Source: CAYMRB01 sp964392615
Lineage (GTDB): Bacteria; Planctomycetota; UBA8108
Length of the DNA: 8,333 nucleotides
Direction of reading: 5' to 3'
Assembly (NCBI GenBank): GCA_964392615.1
Contig: CAYMRB010000441.1
Coordinates: 1-8,333, forward strand
Part shown: one piece after another, positions 1 to 7,277 of the stretch
Layout: every line of letters begins with the position of its first letter
How positions within the stretch are numbered: position 1 is the first letter of the stretch
Position numbers and translations under genes: made by a program
The notes under the pieces: model-generated
Databases searched by the model: none
Told to the model about the DNA's origin: nothing
What the model saw: the letters and a program-made list of their open reading frames with translations, nothing else

Positions 1-441
1 GCGCCCGCGCTCCCCGAGGGCTCGGGCGCGATCCGCCGCGGCGGCGCGCGTCGCGCTGTCGAGGTCGCGCGGTGCGGGGCTCAGGGTCACGTCGACGACG
101 CGCTCGTCCCGCAGCGTCCACGGCACGAGGTACTCGGCGCAGAAGTCGAGGGGGAAGACCTCGTACCAGACGGGCAGGACCGTCTCGACCGTGCGGGTCG
201 ACAGGTGGCCGGGGTGCCGCGCGACGATCTCGGTGCGGCCGTAGAAGGTGAACGGGTGGGCGACGGGCGCGTTGCCGGCGAGCTCGCCATCGACGAAGAC
301 GGTCGCGCCGGGCGGATCGGAGCGCACGAGGAGGTATCGCTCGACGCAGCCGGTCAGGGCCGTCGCGGCGACGAGGAGAGCGACGCTGCTCAGGGCGACG
401 CGCAGCCAGCGCGAGGTGTCGGTGTCGGTCGCGGGTGCCAT
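1..441 (-). CDS. PEGA-domain lipoprotein, C-terminus beyond the left edge
   Basis: Reading the minus strand from the ATG at 441 gives 147 codons with no stop before the window edge, so the C-terminus is missing. Residues 12-31 are a signal peptide (WLRVALSSVALLVAATALTG) ending in a canonical lipobox L29-T-G-C32, so the mature protein should be a lipid-anchored envelope protein. Residues 37-80 are a PEGA domain: LLVRSDPPGATVFVDGEL is the typical strand, PPGA turn and VDG hairpin. PEGA domains are small surface beta folds, usually in proteins with binding or structural rather than enzymatic roles. The segment WYEVFPLDFCAEYLVPW (residues 86-102) resembles the conserved tail I associate with planctomycete PEGA lipoproteins, from memory only. 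The gene diverges from the cysteine-cluster gene at 528. No Shine-Dalgarno precedes the ATG, but TATAAT lies 8 nt upstream. Substrate and partner are unknown. Confidence 0.88.
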   Translation of the reverse strand, partial: MAPATDTDTSRWLRVALSSVALLVAATALTGCVERYLLVRSDPPGATVFVDGELAGNAPVAHPFTFYGRTEIVARHPGHLSTRTVETVLPVWYEVFPLDFCAEYLVPWTLRDERVVDVTLSPAPRDLDSATRAAAADRARALGERGR

Positions 442-449
442 GTCGGCGG

Positions 450-455
450 ATTATA
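450..455 (-). promoter_or_regulatory. Consensus -10 box for the PEGA lipoprotein gene, probably leaderless
   Basis: On the minus strand a perfect TATAAT occupies 455-450, followed by eight bases and then the ATG at 441. Transcription would start at about 442-443, leaving essentially no leader, which agrees with the absence of a Shine-Dalgarno sequence. The region 16-18 bp further upstream is G-rich and gives no convincing -35 box. In a sequence this GC-rich a perfect TATAAT exactly here is unlikely by chance, but the start site is inferred. Confidence 0.5.
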
Positions 456-515
456 GGCGAACGGACGAAGCCTGCCCCAGGCGATTTCTCGGTGGACGCC
501 GCGGCCGCTCGTCGC

Positions 516-521
516 TAGAAC
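516..521 (+). promoter_or_regulatory. Possible -10 box for the YkgJ-family gene
   Basis: TAGAAC (four of six matches to TATAAT) sits six bases before the ATG at 528, and the bases before that ATG contain no Shine-Dalgarno. The arrangement mirrors the divergent PEGA gene and the regulator at 7312. A matching -35 box is not evident, so this rests mainly on spacing and the lack of a ribosome-binding site. Confidence 0.25.
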
Positions 522-527
522 TTCGCC

Positions 528-952
528 ATGCCCGCCGACCCCTGGTACCGCGATGGTCTGTGCTTCTCCTGCACCCAGTGCGGCGTCTGCTGCACCGGTG
601 CGCCCGGTTACGTCTGGGTCACCCGCGCCGAGATCGACGCGCTGGCCGAGCTGCTCGGCATCGGCGCCGAGGCCTTCTCGCGCAAGTACGTGCGCAAGGT
701 CGGGCGTCGGGCGTCGCTGACCGAGAGGCCGGGAGGCGATTGCGTGTTCTGGGATAAGGGCTGCACCGTTTACGCCGCGCGGCCGCGCCAGTGCCGCACC
801 TATCCGTTCTGGCCGGACGTGGTGCGCACGCGGACGGCGTGGGAGGAGGAGGCCGAGGAGTGTCGCGGCATCGGTACGGGACGCCTCTACTCGTCCGACG
901 AGATCGCGCGCATCCGCCGTGGCGATGTCGACGGGACGGCGGGGGAGGAGGA

Positions 953-956
<4 letters not shown>
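528..956 (+). CDS. YkgJ-family CxxCxxCxxCC metal-binding protein
   Basis: This 142-residue cytoplasmic protein carries the cysteine cluster of the YkgJ / Fe- or Zn-chelating family: C12-x2-C15-x2-C18-x2-C21-C22 near the N-terminus, then C72, C79, the motif RPRQCRTYPFWP with C89, and C112. Members are small proteins thought to bind zinc or an iron-sulfur cluster through these cysteines; their biochemical role is poorly defined. Length and the order cluster, DCVFW, GCTVY, RPxxCRTYP, CRGIG are normal for the family, so the gene appears intact. No signal peptide or membrane segment is visible. The ATG at 528 is the first start before the conserved region and lacks a Shine-Dalgarno. The stop codon overlaps the next gene's start (ATGA, 953-956), which implies one transcript and translational coupling with the HEAT-repeat lipoprotein. 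An acidic C-terminal tail (GEEE) follows the domain. Confidence 0.9.
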
Positions 957-3040
<2,084 letters not shown>

Positions 3041-3184
3041 CGCTCGCTCGGCGGCCATCCGCGCATGACGTGGCGTAAGTCCTTTCAGGGGAGTGGTTAG
3101 AGGGACGTTTGGAAGCCGTTTTCGAGCCGCGCGGGCGCGATCTGGGCGGTACGATGGAAGATGTCCTGACGACGGGAGGTCACG

Positions 3185-3736
3185 ATGTCCACATCGATTC
3201 CCCGGCAACACCCGCTGCGCCAGCTGTTTCGTCGTTCCTTGAAGAGGGCGTTCGAGGCGCACCCTGACGTGTACTCGCCGCCGGTCGAGAGCCACCTCGC
3301 GGAGGAGGTCCTGCCGGATTTCGTGCACAACGACCGCATCTACCGGCTCAAGGACGTCGAGGGGCGGCGACTCGAGGAGCTGCCGAAGATGGTCGAGCTC
3401 GGCCACGCGAAGGAGGGGCCGGAGCGCAGCCTCGAGGTGAACCGCTACATCGGCGACTTCGTGCTGTTCATGTGCAGCTTCTTCCCGACGGTCGTGCGCC
3501 GCAGGCGGTGGTTCGAACCGACGCCGATGGTCGCGCGGGTCGGGGAGATCCTGGTCAGCTTCTCGCAGCCGCTGGACTACTACGTGGCCGAGGGGCGCAA
3601 CGCGTACTCTCGAGCCGCGCGTACGGCGGGGCTCTTCGACGACGAGGCGGAGCAGACCTACGAGCAGCTCGGCGAGCACTTCGATAGCTACGTCGAGGTC
3701 CTCGACCTGACGAAGCGCCACATGCGAAGCGCCTGA
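3185..3736 (+). CDS. Conserved-looking protein of unknown function, 183 residues
   Basis: I do not recognise this family. The ATG at 3185 follows a strong Shine-Dalgarno (GGGAGGT, 3174-3180), and the codon pattern and balanced composition argue for a real gene. The product is soluble, charged and probably mostly helical, without a signal peptide. Its N-terminus is basic (HPLRQLFRRSLKRAFEAHP), and the middle contains NDRIYRLKDVEGRRLEELPKM. One hydrophobic stretch (YIGDFVLFMCSFFPTVV, about residues 88-104) could be a buried helix or a single membrane-associated segment. The C-terminus has aromatic and acidic helices (LDYYVAEGRNAYSRAA, then FDDEAEQTYEQLGEHFDSYVEVL). It stands alone: 144 bp after the HEAT-repeat gene, with TACGAT at 3150-3155 as a possible -10 but no clear -35, and the palindromic repeat cluster follows it. 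No enzymatic motif, metal ligand set or nucleotide-binding loop is seen. Confidence 0.8.
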   Translation: MSTSIPRQHPLRQLFRRSLKRAFEAHPDVYSPPVESHLAEEVLPDFVHNDRIYRLKDVEGRRLEELPKMVELGHAKEGPERSLEVNRYIGDFVLFMCSFFPTVVRRRRWFEPTPMVARVGEILVSFSQPLDYYVAEGRNAYSRAARTAGLFDDEAEQTYEQLGEHFDSYVEVLDLTKRHMRSA

Positions 3737-3775
3737 CGCGCCTCACCGCGTCCCGCCGCCTTCTCGGGCTCTTGT

Positions 3776-3817
3776 CCACGGCGCGGCGGCACCACAGCCG
3801 CCGTGGCCCAAAGCCGT
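3776..3817 (+). repeat. Degenerate half-copy of the palindromic element
   Basis: Bases 3776-3793 are identical to 3878-3895 in the full copy 102 bp downstream, and GCCGCCGTGGCCC (3797-3809) repeats 3897-3909, followed by AAAGCCGTT in place of GAAAACCGTC. The outer left arm is missing. A hairpin remains: CGGCGGC, loop ACCACA, GCCGCCG. It is best read as a decayed or truncated copy of the long palindrome. Confidence 0.75.
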
Positions 3818-3924
3818 TCCCTCTCGCCGCCAAAGGCGGCTCTTCTCTCTTCTGCCTTCCCGCTGACGGTTTTCGGGCCACGGCGCGGCGGCACCGGCCG
3901 CCGTGGCCCGAAAACCGTCAGCGG
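3811..3924 (+). repeat. Palindromic intergenic element, copy 1
   Basis: The copy starts with AAGC and a pyrimidine-rich run, then the short hairpin GCCGCC-AAA-GGCGGC (3826-3840), a CT-rich spacer, and a long palindrome. The palindrome has perfect 26-bp arms (3860-3885 and 3899-3924) around a 13-nt loop. Its arms begin CCGCTGACGGTTTTCGGG and contain CCACGG. Immediately after it, 3921-3942 (GCGGCCCAAAAACCGCC...) is a diverged repeat of the right arm's end. No ORF with coding character covers it. T and A tracts lie inside the arms in the order T-stem-A, opposite to an intrinsic terminator. Confidence 0.9.
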
Positions 3925-3965
3925 CCCAAAAACCGCCAGAGGATTCGCGGCCGAGGGGCCGATGA

Positions 3966-3986
3966 AGAGGGTGTTCGCACCCCTCT
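3966..3986 (+). promoter_or_regulatory. UUCG-loop hairpin in the leader of the TPR lipoprotein gene
   Basis: AGAGGGTG and CACCCCTCT pair as eight base pairs with one bulged C around a TTCG loop. The Shine-Dalgarno GGAGG (3987-3991) begins on the very next base, 8 nt before the ATG at 4000. It may stabilise the mRNA 5' end or tune initiation. No T-tract follows, so a terminator is unlikely. Confidence 0.4.
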
Positions 3987-3999
3987 GGAGGATTCGATC

Positions 4000-4725
4000 A
4001 TGTCGGCCCCGTCCACGTCTGCCACGCCGTTTGCCTTGACCTCCCGTCTCGTCGCGACGCTCGGCCTCGCTGCCGCGGTCGTGCTCGGCGCGTCCTGCAA
4101 GACCACCGTCTCGGAGGTGCGCGATCCGAAAATCGCGGCGAAGCCGTCCGGTTCGATCCTCGACGGGCGCCTCGAGAGGCTCGAGGAGGAGGCGGAGAAG
4201 TACCCGAAGCGCCACGAGCTGCAGTACCGCATCGCCGGCGTGCACTTCGAGCAGGGGCGATTCAAGGAGTCGATCGTCCATCTCGAGCAGGCGATCGCGC
4301 TCGATACCGAGGGGCTCCAGTCGAAGTACTGGTACCACCTCGGTCGCGCGTACCTGGCGTCCGGCGAGAAGGAACTCGCGGCCAGCGCTTTCGAGAAGGC
4401 CATCCAGCGCATGAAGGCGGGACGCTACAGCGGTGCCCATGCGGCCTTGGGGTTCGTGTGCGCGATGCGCAAGGACTACGCCGGCGCCGAGGAGCAATTC
4501 CGCGAGTGCGTGAAGATCGAGCCGCGCAACCCCGAGTTCTACTACCACCTCGGGTGCGTCTGCGACCTGCAGGGCAAGCGGGAGGACGCGATCCACAACT
4601 TCCGCGAGTACCTGCTGCGCGGCGGCCGGGCCTACCGCGACAAGGCCGTGTTCTACCTCGAGCGGCTCGGCGTCGAGGTCGAGCGGGACGTGCTGCAGGG
4701 GATTCCGCGCAAGGCGAGGGGCTGA
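4000..4725 (+). CDS. TPR-repeat lipoprotein
   Basis: The ATG at 4000 has GGAGG at 3987-3991. Upstream in-frame sequence is palindromic repeat DNA, so longer starts are rejected. The 241-residue product has a signal peptide (residues 16-32) ending LGASC33; the -3 position is Gly rather than Leu, so the lipobox is acceptable but not ideal. After a short linker, four tandem tetratricopeptide repeats span residues 70-210, with typical spacing such as HELQYRIAGVHFEQGRFKES, KYWYHLGRAYLASGEKELA and FYYHLGCVCDLQGKREDA. TPR solenoids bind partner proteins, here presumably in the periplasm or at a membrane surface. Cysteines at 154, 170, 186 and 188 in the repeats are unusual for an exported protein and might form disulfides. 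It is preceded by the repeat cluster and followed by the thiamin genes after 75 bp, with no evident functional link to them. Confidence 0.9.
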   Translation: MSAPSTSATPFALTSRLVATLGLAAAVVLGASCKTTVSEVRDPKIAAKPSGSILDGRLERLEEEAEKYPKRHELQYRIAGVHFEQGRFKESIVHLEQAIALDTEGLQSKYWYHLGRAYLASGEKELAASAFEKAIQRMKAGRYSGAHAALGFVCAMRKDYAGAEEQFRECVKIEPRNPEFYYHLGCVCDLQGKREDAIHNFREYLLRGGRAYRDKAVFYLERLGVEVERDVLQGIPRKARG

Positions 4726-4735
4726 CGACCGCGCC

Positions 4736-4764
4736 TTGATTTCGCGCTGCCGCGCCACTATCGT
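4736..4764 (+). promoter_or_regulatory. Possible sigma70-type promoter of thiS-thiG
   Basis: TTGATT (4736-4741) and TATCGT (4759-4764) are separated by exactly 17 bp, each with four of six consensus matches. Transcription would begin near 4771, about 30 nt before the thiS ATG and after the alternative TTG at 4765, which supports the ATG. I see no TPP riboswitch core (CTGAGA or ACCTGA motifs) between 4726 and 4800. Confidence 0.35.
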
Positions 4765-4800
4765 TTGCTGCCGTTCCGCACCCCGCGAATTGCAGCTGCG

Positions 4801-5046
4801 ATGCTCGATGTGACGATCAACGGCGACGCCCGAGGCGTCGAGGAAGGCACGACAATCGAGGCCCTCCTCGCGTCGCTCGAGCTGCCTGACAGCCCGGGAG
4901 GCTCTGCTGGCAGCGGAGCCGGTGGCTCGGGCCCCGGCGTCGCGGTCGAGGTCAACCGAGTGATCGTGCCGCGACGAAAGCACGCGGAGACCGTTCTCGC
5001 GAACGGGGACGAAATCGAGATCGTCACGTTCGTCGGCGGCGGCTGA
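4801..5046 (+). CDS. thiS: Sulfur carrier protein ThiS
   Basis: ThiS is a small ubiquitin-fold protein whose C-terminal Gly-Gly is adenylated and converted to a thiocarboxylate that donates sulfur to the thiamin thiazole ring. The 81-residue product shows the family signature: N-terminal strand MLDVTINGDARGVEEGTTIEALLASL, then VAVEVNRVIVPRRKHAETVL, NGDEIEIVTFVGGG and the required terminal glycines. Family members usually have about 65-70 residues; the excess is a Gly/Ser-rich insertion at residues 31-45 between the first helix and the next strand. The ATG at 4801 is chosen over TTG at 4765 because the protein then begins at the first strand, although no clear Shine-Dalgarno is present. thiG follows 35 nt downstream, a normal partner. 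The adenylating enzyme (ThiF) and the glycine-derived substrate enzyme (ThiO or ThiH) must be encoded elsewhere. Confidence 0.92.
   Translation: MLDVTINGDARGVEEGTTIEALLASLELPDSPGGSAGSGAGGSGPGVAVEVNRVIVPRRKHAETVLANGDEIEIVTFVGGG
4900..4920 (+). repeat. Short palindrome inside thiS
   Basis: GGCTCTGCTG and CAGCGGAGCC form a 10-bp inverted repeat about the single base 4910, with one T:G mismatch that is a wobble pair in RNA. It encodes the core of the Gly/Ser insertion in ThiS. It could be a small inserted palindrome, a remnant of one, or simply GC-rich coding sequence. It is unrelated in sequence to the long intergenic palindromes. Confidence 0.6.
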
Positions 5047-5081
5047 GGCCGTCGGGCCGGCGACTCCCGGAGATGGACACC

Positions 5082-5897
5082 ATGATCAGCGACACCGCCG
5101 AGCGACAGGACGAGGAACTGCTGACCCTCGGCGCGTACACGTTTCGTTCGCGCCTGTTCGTCGGCACCGGCAAGTACGCGACGCACGAGCAGATGAACGC
5201 GTGCCTCGAGGTTTCGGGCACGGAGGTCGTCACCGTCGCGATTCGGCGCGTCGACCTCAGCGATCCCTCGGGCAACCTCCTCTCCGCGCTCGATCGCTCG
5301 AAGTACACGCTACTTCCGAACACGGCGGGGTGCTTCAACGCGGAGGACGCGTGCCGCTTCGCGCGTCTCGGTCGCGAAGCTCTCGACACCGACCTCGTCA
5401 AGCTCGAGGTGCTCGCCGACGAGCGCACGCTGCTGCCCGATCCGATCGCGACGCTCGAGGCGACGCGCACGCTGGTCGGCGAGGGCTTCACGGTGCTCGT
5501 GTACACGTCGGACGATCCGATCATGGCGCGGCGGCTCGAGGAGGCCGGCGCGACGAGCGTCATGCCGGCCGGCTCTCCGATCGGGTCGGGGCAAGGCGTG
5601 CTGAATCCGAACAACATTCGCATCATCCTCGAGACGCTGTCCTGTCCGGTGATCGTCGACGCTGGTGTCGGCACGGCGTCGGACGTCGCGCTCGCGATGG
5701 AGCTCGGCGTCGAGGGCGTGCTGCTCAACAGCGGCATCGCGCTGGCCGGGGACCCGGTCCGCATGGCGCGGGCGATGCGCGATGCGACGAGCGCCGGCCG
5801 GGATGCATTCCTCGCCGGGCGGATCGAGCGCAAGCTGTACGCGAACGCGTCGAGCCCGACCGAAGGGCTTCCCGGCGGCGTCGCGCGGCCGAGCTGA
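5082..5897 (+). CDS. thiG: Thiazole synthase ThiG
   Basis: ThiG condenses 1-deoxy-D-xylulose 5-phosphate, dehydroglycine and the sulfur from ThiS thiocarboxylate into the thiazole phosphate moiety of thiamin, in the cytoplasm. The product has the full (beta/alpha)8 family signature: RLFVGTGKY (residues 25-32), TVAIRRVD, LLPNTAGCFNAEDA, LVKLEVLAD with the Schiff-base lysine at about K107, LVYTSDDPIMARRLEEAG, VMPAGSPIGSGQGVLNPN for the phosphate site, PVIVDAGVGTASDVALAMELG, and VLLNSGIALA. Length (271) is normal with a slightly long N-terminus. The ATG at 5082 is preferred because GGAG (5069-5072) lies 9 nt upstream; an in-frame ATG at 5073 abuts that motif and would add three residues. It forms an operon with thiS. 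No other thiamin gene follows; a CPBP protease gene is next, after 44 bp. Confidence 0.97.
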   Translation: MISDTAERQDEELLTLGAYTFRSRLFVGTGKYATHEQMNACLEVSGTEVVTVAIRRVDLSDPSGNLLSALDRSKYTLLPNTAGCFNAEDACRFARLGREALDTDLVKLEVLADERTLLPDPIATLEATRTLVGEGFTVLVYTSDDPIMARRLEEAGATSVMPAGSPIGSGQGVLNPNNIRIILETLSCPVIVDAGVGTASDVALAMELGVEGVLLNSGIALAGDPVRMARAMRDATSAGRDAFLAGRIERKLYANASSPTEGLPGGVARPS

Positions 5898-5941
5898 CGC
5901 GTGTCGGGGTCGGGAAGGACGACCGGTAGCGGGAGCGAGCG

Positions 5942-6871
5942 GTGGTGATCCCGATCGACGACGCTTTCGCTTGGGGCGTCCGGGCGGTCTGTTGGCTCTG
6001 GTTGAGCCTGGCGGTCGTCGCCGCCCTGCACTACGGTTGGGTGCCCGGATTGCGGTTTCGCACGGCGTCGCGCATCGAGCCGCCGCTGTGGTCGTTGGCC
6101 GACGCGCTTCTGATCGTGCTCTTTCACTTCGGGCTCCTCGTCGTTCTCGGCGGAGCGGCGATGGCGATCCGCGACGCGTTCGTCGGCGCGGACGGTGGCG
6201 GTGGGGGGGCCGCGGCGGCGGCTGGCGCCGCCATGGATGATGCTGTCGAGGCTGGCGCGGCCCGGCTGAAGGCGCTGTCGAGTCTCGCGATGTTGACGCT
6301 GACGACCGTCTTCACGATCGCGCTCGTGTACGTCGTCGTACGCCGCGGGCGCGGGCAGCCGCTGTCCGTCGTCGGCCTGCGGGGCGCGCCCTGGTGCAAC
6401 CTCGCGCCCCTGCTGCTCTTCTACGTGGCGTGCTTCGTGCCGATCTTCGCGGTGCAGGTGTTGTGGAAGGCGCTTCTCGCCGGCCTGGTTCCCGGCGTGC
6501 TGGAGACGCAGGCGCCGGTCACGGAGTTCTTGACCGTCGTCCGGGTGGGCGATGCGGTCGCCGTGACGGCGCTCGTCGTCGCCGCGGTCGTCGTCGCGCC
6601 CGTCCTCGAGGAGGTCGTGTTCCGCGGCGTGCTCTTCGGCGTGCTGCAGCGACGCTTCGGCTTCGCGCCGGCCTGTGCGATCTCGAGCGTCGTCTTCGCC
6701 GCGGTCCACGTCAACATCGCGGCGTCGGTCCCGCTGGCGCTGGTCGGCGCGATGCTCGCGTATGTCTACGCTCGGACCGGCAGTCTGTGGTACGCGATCC
6801 TGTGGCACGCTGTGTTCAACGGCGTGAACATGGCGTTCATGGCGTTGACGGTTTTGGGCCACGGCGGCTGA
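5942..6871 (+). CDS. CPBP-family intramembrane glutamic metalloprotease
   Basis: This 309-residue integral membrane protein belongs to the CPBP (CAAX protease and bacteriocin-processing, Abi) family. All three signature motifs are present: E223-E-V-V-F-R228 in EEVVFRGVLFG, F252-A-A-V-H256, and H289-A-V-F-N293. Hydrophobic segments at about 13-32, 51-75, 112-133, 152-180, 204-222, 242-258, 262-277 and 283-303 suggest seven or eight membrane helices. Bacterial members act as intramembrane proteases, in maturation or in immunity to self-made peptides; the substrate here is unknown. The GTG at 5942 has GGGAG at 5931-5935; GTG 5945 is an alternative. A Gly/Ala run (residues 83-97) forms a flexible loop. 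The last codons (TVLGHGG and stop) lie inside palindromic element copy 2, so the original C-terminus may have been replaced. It follows thiG by 44 bp and may be co-transcribed with it. Confidence 0.93.
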   Translation: MVIPIDDAFAWGVRAVCWLWLSLAVVAALHYGWVPGLRFRTASRIEPPLWSLADALLIVLFHFGLLVVLGGAAMAIRDAFVGADGGGGGAAAAAGAAMDDAVEAGAARLKALSSLAMLTLTTVFTIALVYVVVRRGRGQPLSVVGLRGAPWCNLAPLLLFYVACFVPIFAVQVLWKALLAGLVPGVLETQAPVTEFLTVVRVGDAVAVTALVVAAVVVAPVLEEVVFRGVLFGVLQRRFGFAPACAISSVVFAAVHVNIAASVPLALVGAMLAYVYARTGSLWYAILWHAVFNGVNMAFMALTVLGHGG

Positions 6872-6949
6872 CGCCGCCGCGCCGGGCCGCCAAAACGCGT
6901 CAGCAGGAAGAGGAAGAGAAGAGCCGCCTTGGGCGGCAAGAAGGGGCTT
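6846..6949 (-). repeat. Palindromic intergenic element, copy 2 (inverted)
   Basis: Read on the minus strand this copy has the same order as copies 1 and 3: AAGCCCC, the short hairpin (GCCGCC...GGCGGC at 6937-6923), a CTTCTC-rich spacer, then the long palindrome ending in CCGTCAA. Its arms (TGACGGTTTTGGGCC at 6846-6860, and the complement of CAAAACGCGTCA at 6891-6902) are imperfect, with small indels. The end overlaps the last codons and stop (6869-6871) of the CPBP gene. Confidence 0.87.
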
Positions 6950-7026
6950 CGTTGCGGGTTCGATCCGGCGGCTGGCTGCTTCCGGAACTCGTCGGAAAGG
7001 GGGAGGCGCACGAGGGCGTCTGGGCT

Positions 7027-7176
7027 TCAATTGACGCAGCGGATGCCGGCCTCGAGGCTCTCCGGCGGTCCGCCCTGGAGCAGCCGCTGCAGGATCGCGA
7101 TCCGGTCGGCGCAACTGCTCTCGACCCTCCACCGCGCAGCGCCTGAGAGAGGCGCCGGGATCCAGCGCTCCGTCAA
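7027..7176 (-). CDS. Candidate small ORF, 49 residues, possibly a gene remnant
   Basis: On the minus strand a TTG at 7176, preceded by an AG-rich AAGAGGGGGAGC, opens a frame ending at TGA 7027. By hand count, G or C occupies about 43 of 49 third positions, 33 first and 29 second positions, the order expected of real coding sequence in a GC-rich genome. The product begins MTERWIPAPL and ends ESLEAGIRCVN, with a plausible amphipathic helix ADRIAILQRLLQGG in between. No family is recognised. The frame stays open upstream through repeat copy 3 as far as a stop near 7278, so it may be the 3' remnant of a longer gene cut by the repeat rather than an intact small gene. A plus-strand frame (6929-7222) shares the same GC-rich codon column but has the less natural first/second position balance. 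Copies 2 and 3 flank it in inverted orientation. Confidence 0.35.
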   Translation of the reverse strand: MTERWIPAPLSGAARWRVESSCADRIAILQRLLQGGPPESLEAGIRCVN

Positions 7177-7276
7177 GCTCCCCCTCTTGCCGCCAAAGGC
7201 GGCTCTGTGTTCTTCCCTGTGACGGTTCTGGCGCCACGGCGCGGCGGCACCGCCGCCGTGGTGACAAAACCGTCAC
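7175..7276 (+). repeat. Palindromic intergenic element, copy 3
   Basis: Starting at AAGCTCCCCCTCTT, it has the short hairpin GCCGCC-AAA-GGCGGC (7189-7203), a short pyrimidine-rich spacer and the long palindrome. The palindrome's arms are 7219-7241 and 7254-7276, 23 bp with three mismatches, around the loop CGGCGGCACCGC. The loop and inner arms (CCACGGCGCGGCGGCACC) match copy 1 exactly. Its right edge abuts the putative -35 box of the downstream regulator. Confidence 0.9.
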
Positions 7277-7277
7277 G

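Noticed and set aside
791..952. Upstream in-frame extension of the HEAT-repeat protein
   Set aside because: It overlaps the YkgJ-family gene in another frame; ATG 953 has a strong Shine-Dalgarno and directly precedes the lipoprotein signal peptide.
3119..3135. GTTTTCGAGCC as another fragment of the palindromic element
   Set aside because: Only about a dozen similar bases to one arm, with no partner arm or short hairpin; likely coincidence.
3826..3924. CRISPR array or tandem repeat interpretation of the palindrome cluster
   Set aside because: Units are not regularly spaced, spacers are absent and no cas gene is present; the symmetry is of inverted repeats.
3772..3999. Long in-frame upstream extension of the TPR lipoprotein
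   Set aside because: It would translate palindromic repeat DNA and would place the signal peptide internally; GGAGG and the signal peptide point to ATG 4000.
4726..4800. TPP riboswitch upstream of thiS
   Set aside because: The conserved THI-box motifs are not visible and the interval is too short for the aptamer after the preceding stop codon.
6955..6975. GGGTTCGATCC resembles a tRNA T-loop
   Set aside because: The bases around it do not form a 5-bp T stem, and no anticodon arm, acceptor stem or D arm can be assembled upstream.
5024..7276. A 750-codon open frame on the minus strand opposite thiG and the CPBP gene
   Set aside because: It is antisense to two clearly recognised genes, is extremely Arg/Pro-rich and passes through the repeats; a GC-rich shadow frame.
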